Of a stretch of DNA of 64,000 nt, positions 1-9,618 are shown in pieces. Made by a program: the position numbers and the translations under genes. The first letter of the stretch is position 1, and every line of letters begins with the position of its first letter. Below the pieces are notes generated by a model, which worked only from the letters and a program-made list of their open reading frames with translations, was not told the DNA's origin and searched no databases. Source of the DNA: JBEKYD01 sp049509915 (GTDB lineage Bacteria > Acidobacteriota > Terriglobia > Bryobacterales > Bryobacteraceae); contig JBEKZL010000037.1 in NCBI GenBank assembly GCA_049509915.1, positions 1 to 64,000 on the forward strand. The letters are read 5' to 3'.

Positions 1-420
1 GTGTCTAACAGATTCGTCCGATATTCTCTGAGCCTGACATTCGCTGTGGCGCTGACATCCGCCCAGAGCCGGCCAATCCCGCAACTGGTAAAGCAGGACG
101 GCAAGTTCCGTTTGATGGTAGACGGGAAACCGTTCCTCATGCTGGGCGGCCAGATGGGTAACCGTAACGCCTATCCCGATACCGTGGAGCGGGCCTGGCC
201 CGGCTTCAAGGCCATGAACTAACGCGCCCGCCACCGACGCGATCGCTTCCGACAACTATCACCAGAATCCCACCACGTACCAGAAGGTCTGGACAGCTAC
301 ACGCGGCCGGACAATCCGTTGTTGATCGTGGAGACCGGCAGCGGCATAGCCGCGCGGGGCTTCTTCTACGCTGTTGCCGATCATTCCGCGATAAGTTTGG
401 GCCTGATGGGCGGGGATTGG
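1..420 (+). pseudogene. Decayed secreted glycoside hydrolase (beta-galactosidase-like)
   Basis: A GTG start at base 1 opens a signal peptide followed by the typical N-terminus of a GH35/GH42-like enzyme (DGKPFLMLGGQMGNRNAYP). The frame stops at 220-222 right after FKAMN, where a family member would continue into the TIM barrel. From about 242 a much later part of the same kind of protein appears (ASDNYHQNPTTYQK), and at about 289 it shifts frame again and reads RPDNPLLIVETGSG...RGFFYA. The middle is therefore missing and there is at least one further frameshift. The family assignment rests on these motifs only; that this is a dead gene is well supported by the stop, deletion and shift. Confidence 0.6.
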
Positions 421-793
421 CTTCCGGGACCCCCGCTTGATATGACCGGCGTGGGCGCGTGTTTTTTCCCGCTGCCATCACGATTCTGTGGGCCTCTTAC
501 GCTCTCTTTCTCCACTGGTTCGATGCGCAGAGCCTCTGCAGTTCTGCGCCGCTCCCGGAACTTATTTTCATATTGCTGAGCATGATCGGCTTCCTGGTGA
601 TTTCTAAGGCGGAAACAGAGTCCTATCTCCGGATGTGCGGGTGGCAGCGGTTGTCACTCTCGCCTGTTGTGGAGGATGGTGGTGGACCGAGGTCATATAC
701 GACCTTCAGGTGATCCACTCTCAGCCGACGCTGCAGTGAAGCCACGGCGGGCGGAAAAAGGCGAACCGGAGTCGAACCCGCATTTGGCCAGGC
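421..793. other. Non-coding or decayed stretch
   Basis: No convincing gene. One plus-strand frame (459-713) would give an 84-residue peptide with two hydrophobic stretches, but it has no ribosome binding site and no recognisable family. It may be a remnant like the hydrolase fragments before it. Confidence 0.4.
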
Positions 794-3700
794 TCATTGT
801 CCCGCGGGACTGTTGGCGGCCGCCGCCGGAGGGGCCGGTCTGCCGGCGTCCAAGTGGTCCCAGTTGAGGATGGCGTTGAATGCCAGCATGAAGGTTCCCT
901 GGGTTTGCCAGCGCCAGAAAGGACGCAAGGCGAACATCACGATGTGGCCCTTGCCGAGCGGAACGTCCACAAGCGCGGCCCGGCCGGATATGGCGGCGCC
1001 GCCGGCGATGGTTCCCGAAAGCAGCATCTCGCCGGGGCTGGTGGGAAATTGCAGAATCACGCGGGGGCGGCTTTCGCTCGGGCCAGCTCCGCGTCCGCTG
1101 CCTTCGGCGGTCGCGCCACCTCCTCCGCGCCCGCCCCGTCCCCCGCGTCCGCCGGTAGCCGGCGCCGCTTCGGCGGCCTCGCCTGGATCGAGCGGAGAGA
1201 CGCTCATAGTGGTCACATTGGGATATACATTCTGCCCTTCGCCCCCGTTCACCGGACCGGTCTGCCCGCGTCCTCCTCCGCCGCCGAATCCACCGAACCC
1301 GCCCAACGGGGCGGCCGCGGCGTTCAGCACCGGGTCCTGGTTGAAATACACCGGCAGATCCTTGCCGTCGTAGCCATAAGCGATGGGGCTGCCTTTGTCG
1401 GCGAAAACGCCGCGCAGAATCGATCCGCGAGCGAAGAAGTTGGCCGGATGTTCCACGGCGACGCCGCCCGCCAGGTCGTACTCGGCCATCAATGCCGCCG
1501 TCGAACCTTCGGTAATCAGCAGGCCGCCCTCCTCGACGAACTTCGACAGCTCCTCCAAGCCCTCCATACCCATGCCGCCGCGGATATCGTCGGTGGAATC
1601 GAGGCCGCCGAAGCTCGGTGTGTCGGCGGATTTCTTGTAAGGGATGGGCGTATTGCCCGTCATAGGCACTCCCGCCACGATGGATTGCGACGTGCCGGTC
1701 ACGTGGGGGAATACGATCACGTCGTACTTGGCGCGCAGGCCGCCCTCCTTCAGTTTCTTATCGGCGAAGTAAGTGTACGGCACGCCGTAACGATCGAAGG
1801 CGGCCCGCACCCAGCCTTCATCCTGCGTGCGCGACCACGAATGTACGTAGCCGATGCGCGGCGTCGTCAACGGGTGCGTCTTCACCTTCGGCGCCGAAGC
1901 CGCTGCCCACCCCGACAGCCCCAGGTCCTTGAGCTCGGGCTCCAGGCGGGCGCGGTCGGCATTGGGGAGAATCATGGCGCCGGCGCGGAACTGGTGGCCG
2001 TCCAGCTCGAAATTCTCCTCCGCCGCCAGGGCCTGGATCGCCGGATTCAACATGCGGAAGCGCATCAGGTTGTTATCGCTGGTATCGTCCACCACCAGAA
2101 CCCCGCCGCTTCCCGTTACCCCGCCGGCGGCCTTGGCATCGGCCGTCAACAAGCTCATGGGATGCTCCAGAACAGACTTGTCATGCACCGCGGTAAGTTT
2201 GACATCGCGCAGGTATTGCATGGTCCAACCAGTGTCGTCGTAGGGCCGGGGATTGGTCGTCGCGTATGCCTGCACGCTGGTGTACATATCCACCAGGGTG
2301 CGGTAGGGCTGGTCGCCGCGAACGATGTAATCGCCCGCGGCCACTGCAAGCTTGCCGGCCTCGAAAGAGGAATTGGCGGTGTGAACTTCCACGCCCTGGC
2401 GGCGCAGCTCGTTGACCATGTCGGCGGCCTCCGCTTTGCGCCGCTGCCCGGCCGGTATCACCCAGGCATTCGGGCTGTCGGCGCCGTTCTTTCCCTTGTC
2501 GATGGAGCGCTGGTTCTTCAGGTAGTAATTTTCGAGATACAACTCGCGGTTCCGGCCCACCTGGTTCAACGCCAACAGGATGGCCGATTCCTGGAGGTTG
2601 GTATTGTTGCGCGGTCCCCATTTCACCGAGGGAAGCGGCGGATTGGGCCGGAACCATTCGCGGCTCGTCGCGCTTGCCGGCATCCGCAGGTCCGGTTGAA
2701 TGTCCGGGCCGTAGCTCTGCACTTCATAAAAACGGCCGAAGGAATTGTGCGTCAGGGCGATCCAGAACAGGTAATTCGGCACCCAGCCGTCGTAATAGCC
2801 GTAGGTCCAGACGCCTGGCACGCCGCGCTTGGCCAATTCCATGATTTCGGTTTCGCCCAACAGCCACCATTCGTCGATCGAAATTGGATCGAGCGAAACG
2901 TTGTAGGGACCGGTGCCGGTGGAAATGTATAAATAAGGCTCGCTTTCATGCAGGTCATGCAGAATGGTGGGGTGCCATTCGAGCACGCCGCGGGTGAAGC
3001 TCCGGGTCAACTCCAGGTATTGACCCATGCCGTCGCGGTTGTTGTCATGCTGCACGTATTTGCCCCAGTACATCATCAGCGAATTGCGGGCCGCGCCGTG
3101 CTCTTTGCCGTAGTAATAAGCGTCCACCACTTTTTCCCGGCCGTCCACTTCCAGCACGGGTGTGATGAAGGTGATGACGTTGTCGCGGATCTGCTGGATA
3201 ACAGGAGTCTCTTCGACGATCAGCCGAAAGGCCAGCTCGATGAGCATTTCCGGTCCGCCGGTTTCGGGCGAGTGAATGCCGCTATTGATCCAGTAGATGG
3301 GTTTAGCGGTGTGAATCAGTTGTTTGGCCTGTTCCGGGGTGATCTTGCGCGGATCGCCCAGCTTGGCCAGCATATCCTTGTACCTGTCGAGATCCTTGAG
3401 CGCGGCCTCGTCGGCGATGGCCAACACCACGATGTCGCGGCCTTCCTCGGTGGTTCCCATCTTCCAGAAGCGGGCGCGGGGGGAAGCCTTGGCCAGCGCC
3501 TGGTAGTAGCGTTCGATCTCGGAAGCGTGGGTGAGCTCGCCTGGCTTGCCCGGAATTCGGCCCAGGAACTTGAGCGGCGAGGGTACGGTACCCGAAGCCG
3601 GCATGTGGTCCACCAGTTCGGTGGAGAAGCGCGGGTCCTGGAGATACTCGTGGATAAGCTTGGTGTATTCTTCGTCCTGTTTTTGGGGCGCGGCCGAGCT

Positions 3701-3814
3701 GGGAGCCGGGGCCGTTTTGTCTTTTTTCACCGCGGCCGGCGGCGCCGCCGATGCGGCCCAGGCAAGGAGTAGTACCGCGAGTGTGCCGCCAGTGGCGGCG
3801 GAACGACGAATCAT
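794..3814 (-). CDS. Secreted M14-family zinc carboxypeptidase
   Basis: About 1006 residues from the ATG at 3814, which directly precedes a signal peptide (MIRRSAATGG then a Leu/Ala-rich core); the frame is open further upstream but lacks a signal there. The M14 catalytic domain lies around residues 110-420: the zinc-binding HxxE is His181-Ser-Pro-Glu184 in SGIHSPETGGPE, with further histidines in LHDLHESEP near 286-289. The C-terminal half resembles a glutamine-amidotransferase-like fold seen in long acidobacterial M14 proteins. Two Gly-rich stretches occur near residues 835-850 and 880-905, the second of RGG type. It should be exported and cleave peptides outside the cytoplasm. It is transcribed divergently from the kinase at 3951. 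Confidence 0.85.
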   Translation of the reverse strand: MIRRSAATGGTLAVLLLAWAASAAPPAAVKKDKTAPAPSSAAPQKQDEEYTKLIHEYLQDPRFSTELVDHMPASGTVPSPLKFLGRIPGKPGELTHASEIERYYQALAKASPRARFWKMGTTEEGRDIVVLAIADEAALKDLDRYKDMLAKLGDPRKITPEQAKQLIHTAKPIYWINSGIHSPETGGPEMLIELAFRLIVEETPVIQQIRDNVITFITPVLEVDGREKVVDAYYYGKEHGAARNSLMMYWGKYVQHDNNRDGMGQYLELTRSFTRGVLEWHPTILHDLHESEPYLYISTGTGPYNVSLDPISIDEWWLLGETEIMELAKRGVPGVWTYGYYDGWVPNYLFWIALTHNSFGRFYEVQSYGPDIQPDLRMPASATSREWFRPNPPLPSVKWGPRNNTNLQESAILLALNQVGRNRELYLENYYLKNQRSIDKGKNGADSPNAWVIPAGQRRKAEAADMVNELRRQGVEVHTANSSFEAGKLAVAAGDYIVRGDQPYRTLVDMYTSVQAYATTNPRPYDDTGWTMQYLRDVKLTAVHDKSVLEHPMSLLTADAKAAGGVTGSGGVLVVDDTSDNNLMRFRMLNPAIQALAAEENFELDGHQFRAGAMILPNADRARLEPELKDLGLSGWAAASAPKVKTHPLTTPRIGYVHSWSRTQDEGWVRAAFDRYGVPYTYFADKKLKEGGLRAKYDVIVFPHVTGTSQSIVAGVPMTGNTPIPYKKSADTPSFGGLDSTDDIRGGMGMEGLEELSKFVEEGGLLITEGSTAALMAEYDLAGGVAVEHPANFFARGSILRGVFADKGSPIAYGYDGKDLPVYFNQDPVLNAAAAPLGGFGGFGGGGGRGQTGPVNGGEGQNVYPNVTTMSVSPLDPGEAAEAAPATGGRGGRGGRGGGGATAEGSGRGAGPSESRPRVILQFPTSPGEMLLSGTIAGGAAISGRAALVDVPLGKGHIVMFALRPFWRWQTQGTFMLAFNAILNWDHLDAGRPAPPAAAANSPAGQ

Positions 3815-3946
3815 AGATGAAGGCCCTTTCCCGATGGACCGGCGAGAATTCCGGGCCGGCTCTAAGCAGTTATACCGCATCGCGCGGGCGCGCGTGGGAG
3901 CATGGTCCTTCAAGATTGCGGCGGGATGGTGTCGGGTGCCGTGGGC

Positions 3947-3952
3947 TACAAT
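3947..3952 (+). promoter_or_regulatory. Possible -10 box for the kinase gene
   Basis: TACAAT ends 10 bases before the ATG at 3963. No good -35 is visible at the usual distance. If real, it favours the 3963 start and a near-leaderless message, as seen at several other genes here. Confidence 0.3.
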
Positions 3953-6900
3953 GCTTACCAAGATGTCAGGTAATACACTCACTGGGGCGGATACCGTTTT
4001 TGCCGCCGCCGCCGCACTCCCGTTCGGAGTCGCAATCGCCGCTCCTAATGGAGCCGTCACCTGGGTGAATGCTGCCTATGCTCAATTGGCGAGTTGCACG
4101 CCGGATGAAATGCTAGGTCAATCGGCTGGAGAATTCGATTGGGAGACACTGTCGCACACAGAGCCCTCCTCGGAACCGTGGCGGGGCCAGGCGCTCTGTC
4201 GGCGGAAGACGGGTGAAGCCTACTCGGTAGAGCACAGCATTACCACACTCCGAAACCCCGCTGGAGAAGTAACGGGCTTCTGGATAATGAACCGGGACAC
4301 CACCGGGCTCAAACGACCCGCGGGTGTGCTATGCAATGCCGAAGCCAATCTTTCAGCCTTGATCGAAAGTACCGAGGACGCTGTATGGTCCGTGGACCTA
4401 AATTATAGGCTCGTAACCTTCAATCGGGCGCTGCAGGCGGCTTTCGAGCGCAGTTTTGGTGTCCTGGCAGCGCTTGGAATGGGACCGGACGACCTGCTTC
4501 CACCAGAAAGGGCGGCGTTATTTGCTCCACTTTATGAGCGTGCACTGTCAGAAGGACCGTTCCGAACCGAGTACTCGTTACTGGATGGGCGAACCCTGGA
4601 GTTGTCATTCAATCCGATTCGCCAGAATGGACAAGCGGTTGGCATTTCCGTTTTTGGCAAGGACATCACGGAACGTAAGACGGCAGAGATAGCGCTACGG
4701 GAAGCCGAAAGAAAATATCGGAGCATCTTCGAGGGTGCGGTCGAGGGTATCTATCGAACGTCCATCGAAGGGAAGAGTCTAGCGGCGAACCCTGCTTTGG
4801 CGAAGATACTGGGCTACGACTCGCCCGAAGATGGCACAACTGCGGTCACTGACACGGCTTGTCAGGTGTGGCTAGACCCAAAAGAGCGATCCCGTTTCGT
4901 GAAGCTGCTCGAAGATCGGGGAGCCGTGCGTGGCTACGAATGCCAGTTCAAGCGGAAGGATGGTGAGGCGATTTGGGTGTCGCTCAGCAGTCGGCTCGTG
5001 TGCGATGAAGATGGGAGAGCGCTCTACAGCGAAGGTTTCGTTGAAACCATCACCGAACGCAAACAGACGGAATGTGCCTTGCGGAAGTCCCAGGAAAAGT
5101 TCGCCAAACTGTTCCGGTGCAGCCCTGCCGTCGTCACCCTTTGCGACCTAACCGACGATGGCCGGTTTATCGACGTCAATGAGGCGTTTGAATTGACAAA
5201 CGGCTATCGGCGCGAAGAAGCAATCGGGCGCACAGCCGGGGAGTTAGGGTTGTGGCCCAATTTTCCTGAATTCGATGAAAGCGTAAAGCAGTTTCGGGCC
5301 ACTGGCCGGCTTCACAACTTCCGACACCAGTTCCGCAAGAAGAATGGCGGCATTGGCACCGGATTGACTTCGGTGGAGGTGATCGACATCGACGGCAAGC
5401 CCGTTGCGATTTCGGCGACCATAGACATTACCGAACAGCTGGAAGCGGAGAGACGACTACAGGCCGAAGGCAAGAGATTTCAGACGATCGTTGAACACAC
5501 CGACGCTGGATACTTCCGAATCGGCGTCGATGGATGCTATGAGGATATGAATTCCGCTTGGTTGCGGATGCACGGGTTCACCGGCAGGGATCAAGCCATC
5601 GGGCTCCATTTTTCCGCGGTTCAGGTTCCGGACGATGTGACGAAGGCGGGACAAGTTGTAGAAGCTCTCGTCCAGGGTGGGCCGGCCAGAACGGGCGAAT
5701 TCTCCAGACAGTACCGAGACGGAACCGTTGGCTACCACAGTTTTTCAGCGAGCCCCGTATTCGACGGTGATCGGGTAATAGCCATCGAAGGATTCCTGGT
5801 TGACATCAGTGACCGGAAGAAAGCCGAACAGGAGCGGCAGCGGACCGAAGAGCGGTTCAGAACGCTCTTTGACTCCATGCAGGAAGGAGTTGCTATCCAT
5901 GAGCTGCTCCATACCAACGGCACTCCACAGAATTATATTCTGCTGGAAGTGAATCGACGGTACGAAGAAATCCTCGGCGTCAAACGTGAAGATGTGGTGA
6001 ACAAACTAGCGACGGACGTTTATGGAGTCCAGAGCGCTCCCTACGTGAAAGAGTATGCGTCGGTCGTTGAAGCGGGCACGCCTTCCAAGTTTGAGACATA
6101 CTTTGCGCCGATGGACAAGCACTTCGTTATCTCCGTCGCGCCTATGGGCGATGAGCGTTTTGCTACGATTTTCTTCGACATTACCGAACAAAAGAAAACC
6201 GAACTTGCGATTCAGCAAGCGCATGAATCCGTTGCCAAGGCGGAAGCCCACTATCGCCTGATGTTTAATAGCGTTTCAGACGCCATCTTTGTTTTCACGG
6301 CAGACGAAGGCGGGGTGCCGAGTAACTTTCTAGAAGTCAATGATGCGGCCTGTCGCTATCTAGGCTATACACGAGATGAACTGTTGAAGATGCAAATTTT
6401 TGATGTCGCCGGCCCTGAACTGGATTCGGACATTCCGCATCTTATTCAGCGTCTTCGCGCGGCGAACGGCCGGCTAATGTATGAAGGGAACGACGTAGCA
6501 AAAGACGGGCGGCGAATTCCCGTAGAGGTCAACACTCGTCTGGTCGATCTTGATGGAGTGCAAACGCTTATCTCCTGTGTGCGGGACATTTCCGACCGCA
6601 AGGAAGCCGAGAAGCAGTATCGGGAAATATTCAACGGTGCGCTGGAAGGCATTTACCGAACGTCTCTTGAGGGAAGAAATCTTGCTGCGAACCCTGCCCT
6701 GGCGACCATGCTCGGTTATGATTCGGCCCAAGAGGTTGTTTCTAAGGTTACTGACTCGGCCCGTCAGGTATGGGTAGACCCGGATGAGCGGGCAAAATTC
6801 ATGCGGCTACTCGCACATGATGGCATCGTCCGTGGGTTCGAGTGCCAGTACAGGCGCAAGGACGGGACCAAAATCTGGGTAGCACTTAGTAGCCGTATGG

Positions 6901-8870
6901 TTTACGGCGAGGACGGACGCATATTGTACACCGAAGGCTTCGTCGAAGACATCGCGGAACGCAAACGGATACAAGATGCGCTACGCAAATCGGAAGAGAA
7001 GTTCGTTAAGGTGTTTCTGAGTAACCCTGCAATGGGTATGCTGTTCAAGCCCGAAGAGGAAGGGAACCGGATCGCTGATGTAAATGAAGCATTTGAGCAG
7101 GTCACGGGTTATCGACGTGAAGAATTGCTTGGCCGTACCAGCAAGGAACTTGGGCTTTGGGTTGATCCGGCGAGGTTCGACGAGTTTAGGCGGCTACTGC
7201 GAACGGATGGGAGAGTTCGCAATTTCGAGTTTCAGTTTTACAACAAGACTGGAAAGATTCGAACGGGACTAATGTCTGCTGAATGGCTTGAGCTTGAAGG
7301 CAGGGATTGGGCTATTTCAGCGACCATCGACATTACCGAACAGAAAAAAGCGGAAGAGTCTATTCGAAGCCTCGTTACCGCTATCGAGCAGACCGGCGAG
7401 GCAATCGTGGTTACGGACGTCGATGGAGCGATTCAATACTGCAACCCTGCGTTTGAAAAAGTCACCGGCTACTCTAAGGACGAGGCGATTGGGGCGAATC
7501 CGAGAATCTTGAAGTCGGGTAAACACAGCGCGGAGTTCTACGAGGAAATGTGGGCGACACTTATGCGGGGTGCAGTGTGGTCTGGACACCTCACAAACCA
7601 AAGGAAAGATGGCTCCTTGTTCGAAGAAGATGCGACAATCTCGCCGATACGAGATGCGTTGGACAAGCTTTCGGGCTTCGTGGCCGTTAAGCGGGATGTG
7701 ACGGAGCGCCGACAACTTGAAGATCAACTTCGCCAGGCTCAAAAACTGGAAAGTATCGGCAGACTAGCGGGTGGCGTGGCTCATGACTTTAACAACCTCT
7801 TGACGGTCATCAATGGATACGGTGACTTTCTGCTCAAGGGATTAAAGAGCGGCGATCGGTTGCGATCTTACGCCGAAGAGATTAAGACTGCCGGTGAGCG
7901 TGCGGCCAGCCTCACCAACCAACTGCTGGCGTTCAGCAGGAAACAGGTGATCGAACCGAAAGCCGTGGACTTGAACGCCATCATTCGGGAATCTACGGTT
8001 ATGCTTCAGCGATTGATTGGCGACGACATAGCGCTGCAGACGCACTTGGACGTTTCGTTGGGGCAAGTGATGGCAGACCCGGATCAGATTCATCAGGTGA
8101 TAGTGAACCTTGCGGTTAACGCCCGTGATTCAATGCCGGATGGTGGGGCACTCGATACTGAGACGCTGAACGTTGAGCTTGGCAAAGACGACAGCGCCGC
8201 CATGCACCCGGATGCGGTGCCGGGGAGGTATGTTTTGTTGAGCGTTACGGACACGGGACACGGCATGGACGAGGCGACCTGTCAACGGATTTTTGAACCG
8301 TTCTTCACCACAAAAGCACTGGGCAAAGGAACGGGATTAGGGTTGTCAACTGTTTACGGCATCGTCAGGCAGAGCGGCGGCTGGATAAACGTGTGGAGCG
8401 AAGTGGGCGTCGGAACTACCTTCAAAATTTATTTTCCCCGTATGGATGCGTCTCGAGTGCCACAACGGGACCCCGTCAGCACCCTCGCCGAAGGCGGCAG
8501 TGAGACCATTCTCGTGGTGGAAGATCAGCAGGCGGTCCGGTCTTTCGCCAAGGCTGCATTGAGGCAGCGTGGCTACCTGGTGATTGAAGCGTCCGATGGC
8601 GACGAAGCGCTCTCTGTTGCCGAGCAACATTCCGGACAGATTGACTTGTTGGTGACGGATGTGATTATGCCGGGGCTGGACGGTAGGGAGTTGTCTGAAC
8701 ACCTGGGGCGGTTGTATCCGAATCTTAAGGTGCTGTTCATGTCCGGCTACACAGCGGATGTGATTGCTCACCGGGGCGTGCTTGAGCCAAGTGTTTGGTT
8801 TTTACATAAGCCGTTCAGCCAGGAGGAACTGGCGCAAAAGGTTCGTGCTCGTTTGGACCAACCACTCTGA
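3951..8870 (+). CDS. Multi-PAS hybrid sensor histidine kinase
   Basis: About 1639 residues with no membrane segment, so probably a cytoplasmic sensor. Roughly ten PAS/PAC units start near residues 10, 135, 250, 376, 501, 630, 763, 888, 1011 and 1135. Then come a HisKA domain with the phospho-acceptor His1278 (GGVAHDFNN), an HATPase (N box VNLAVNARDSMPDGG, G1 DTGHGMD, G2 GKGTGLGLS, about 1370-1497) and a C-terminal receiver with Asp1570 (LLVTDVIMPG). Units 3-4 and 8-9 are near copies of each other. ATG at 3951 or 3963 could be the start; TACAAT at 3947-3952 lies 10 bases before the second. The frame is open upstream to 3531, but that part would run through the M14 gene. A receiver protein is encoded convergently just downstream. 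Signal and target are unknown. Confidence 0.9.
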   Translation: MLTKMSGNTLTGADTVFAAAAALPFGVAIAAPNGAVTWVNAAYAQLASCTPDEMLGQSAGEFDWETLSHTEPSSEPWRGQALCRRKTGEAYSVEHSITTLRNPAGEVTGFWIMNRDTTGLKRPAGVLCNAEANLSALIESTEDAVWSVDLNYRLVTFNRALQAAFERSFGVLAALGMGPDDLLPPERAALFAPLYERALSEGPFRTEYSLLDGRTLELSFNPIRQNGQAVGISVFGKDITERKTAEIALREAERKYRSIFEGAVEGIYRTSIEGKSLAANPALAKILGYDSPEDGTTAVTDTACQVWLDPKERSRFVKLLEDRGAVRGYECQFKRKDGEAIWVSLSSRLVCDEDGRALYSEGFVETITERKQTECALRKSQEKFAKLFRCSPAVVTLCDLTDDGRFIDVNEAFELTNGYRREEAIGRTAGELGLWPNFPEFDESVKQFRATGRLHNFRHQFRKKNGGIGTGLTSVEVIDIDGKPVAISATIDITEQLEAERRLQAEGKRFQTIVEHTDAGYFRIGVDGCYEDMNSAWLRMHGFTGRDQAIGLHFSAVQVPDDVTKAGQVVEALVQGGPARTGEFSRQYRDGTVGYHSFSASPVFDGDRVIAIEGFLVDISDRKKAEQERQRTEERFRTLFDSMQEGVAIHELLHTNGTPQNYILLEVNRRYEEILGVKREDVVNKLATDVYGVQSAPYVKEYASVVEAGTPSKFETYFAPMDKHFVISVAPMGDERFATIFFDITEQKKTELAIQQAHESVAKAEAHYRLMFNSVSDAIFVFTADEGGVPSNFLEVNDAACRYLGYTRDELLKMQIFDVAGPELDSDIPHLIQRLRAANGRLMYEGNDVAKDGRRIPVEVNTRLVDLDGVQTLISCVRDISDRKEAEKQYREIFNGALEGIYRTSLEGRNLAANPALATMLGYDSAQEVVSKVTDSARQVWVDPDERAKFMRLLAHDGIVRGFECQYRRKDGTKIWVALSSRMVYGEDGRILYTEGFVEDIAERKRIQDALRKSEEKFVKVFLSNPAMGMLFKPEEEGNRIADVNEAFEQVTGYRREELLGRTSKELGLWVDPARFDEFRRLLRTDGRVRNFEFQFYNKTGKIRTGLMSAEWLELEGRDWAISATIDITEQKKAEESIRSLVTAIEQTGEAIVVTDVDGAIQYCNPAFEKVTGYSKDEAIGANPRILKSGKHSAEFYEEMWATLMRGAVWSGHLTNQRKDGSLFEEDATISPIRDALDKLSGFVAVKRDVTERRQLEDQLRQAQKLESIGRLAGGVAHDFNNLLTVINGYGDFLLKGLKSGDRLRSYAEEIKTAGERAASLTNQLLAFSRKQVIEPKAVDLNAIIRESTVMLQRLIGDDIALQTHLDVSLGQVMADPDQIHQVIVNLAVNARDSMPDGGALDTETLNVELGKDDSAAMHPDAVPGRYVLLSVTDTGHGMDEATCQRIFEPFFTTKALGKGTGLGLSTVYGIVRQSGGWINVWSEVGVGTTFKIYFPRMDASRVPQRDPVSTLAEGGSETILVVEDQQAVRSFAKAALRQRGYLVIEASDGDEALSVAEQHSGQIDLLVTDVIMPGLDGRELSEHLGRLYPNLKVLFMSGYTADVIAHRGVLEPSVWFLHKPFSQEELAQKVRARLDQPL

Positions 8871-8912
8871 ATTGGGCGGTCGTAGGCGTGGCGACAGGCG
8901 GCTGCGAATCAA

Positions 8913-9296
8913 TCAGACGGGATCTACTGGACCGATCTTTGGCAGCAATTGGTCCACAATCGAGAGCAGCGAACCTGGAGAGAACGGCTTGGCAAGCGTT
9001 GCAACCGCACCGAACAGTCTCGCCGCCTCCAGCAACGTGCCACCCAGGAAGCCAGATATGACGACGATTTTGGGTTTCGACGACTTGGCACGGACAGCTT
9101 TCAAAAACTCAAATCCGTCCATATCGGGCATTGACAGATCGAGAACGACCAGATCGAAACCGATTGCCTCCATTTCCGCCAGCGCTTGTTTCCCGTTACT
9201 GACTGCTTTCACGTAGTAGCCGGCGTCCTCCAAGGCCAAAGTGATTACGCCTCGGATTTGTGGGTCATCATCGACAATCAGGACCGTATGTTGCAT
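8913..9296 (-). CDS. Single-domain response regulator (CheY-like receiver)
   Basis: 127 residues forming one receiver domain and nothing else. The acidic pair is in VDDDPQ near the N-terminus, the phospho-acceptor Asp is in VVLDLSMPDMDG (about residue 53) and the conserved Lys is in LAKPFSP. An AAGG sits five bases before the ATG at 9296. It ends 42 bases from the stop of the multi-PAS kinase, in the opposite direction, so it is a plausible phosphotransfer partner. With no output domain it must act by protein contact or as a phosphate sink; partnership with the kinase is inferred from position only. Confidence 0.85.
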   Translation of the reverse strand: MQHTVLIVDDDPQIRGVITLALEDAGYYVKAVSNGKQALAEMEAIGFDLVVLDLSMPDMDGFEFLKAVRAKSSKPKIVVISGFLGGTLLEAARLFGAVATLAKPFSPGSLLSIVDQLLPKIGPVDPV

Positions 9297-9618
9297 CTGG
9301 ACCTTATGAACACAACCCTTGCCGGCGCTGGGTGGAACCTGGCGGGCAAGAAAACGCTATCCGCGTCAACGAGAGTAGCAGACCGCAACATCCGTTTACA
9401 ACGGCCCCGCCCCGGCCGGCGGCGGTGTTCGCCGGGGAGCCCAGCACCACGGTTGGCAACGGCTCTGCGATTCCGCCATCGAGCCGAGCCGGTGTAACGA
9501 TCGCCGTTCAGTGAGGCCGGGTGCAACAGGTCACTAGCCCACTGGCTACGCGTTCGATTGCCCCTCTCGGGTCCTCGAATCCGTATTACACTCGTGAAAG
9601 TCCCGGGAGGACCGTACT
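9297..9618. other. Gap with possible TIGR03437 tail remnant
   Basis: No intact gene. A plus-strand frame ending at 9514 finishes with AGVTIAVQ, which resembles the last residues of TIGR03437 domains (compare NGVTISVQ at the end of the clearer remnant near 59967). The frame upstream is not recognisable. A GGGAGGA at 9604-9610 serves as the ribosome binding site of the next gene. Confidence 0.35.

Noticed and set aside
459..713. Small two-helix membrane protein
   Set aside because: No ribosome binding site, no family resemblance and located in decayed DNA.
750..785. T-arm-like sequence (minus-strand GGTTCGACTCC) as the 3' end of a tRNA
   Set aside because: The T stem does not pair fully and no anticodon, D-arm or 5' acceptor part is present, so it is at best a scrap.
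797..2932. Long plus-strand frame of 711 codons
   Set aside because: It is antisense to the M14 peptidase and lacks any recognisable domain; long antisense frames are expected in GC-rich genes.
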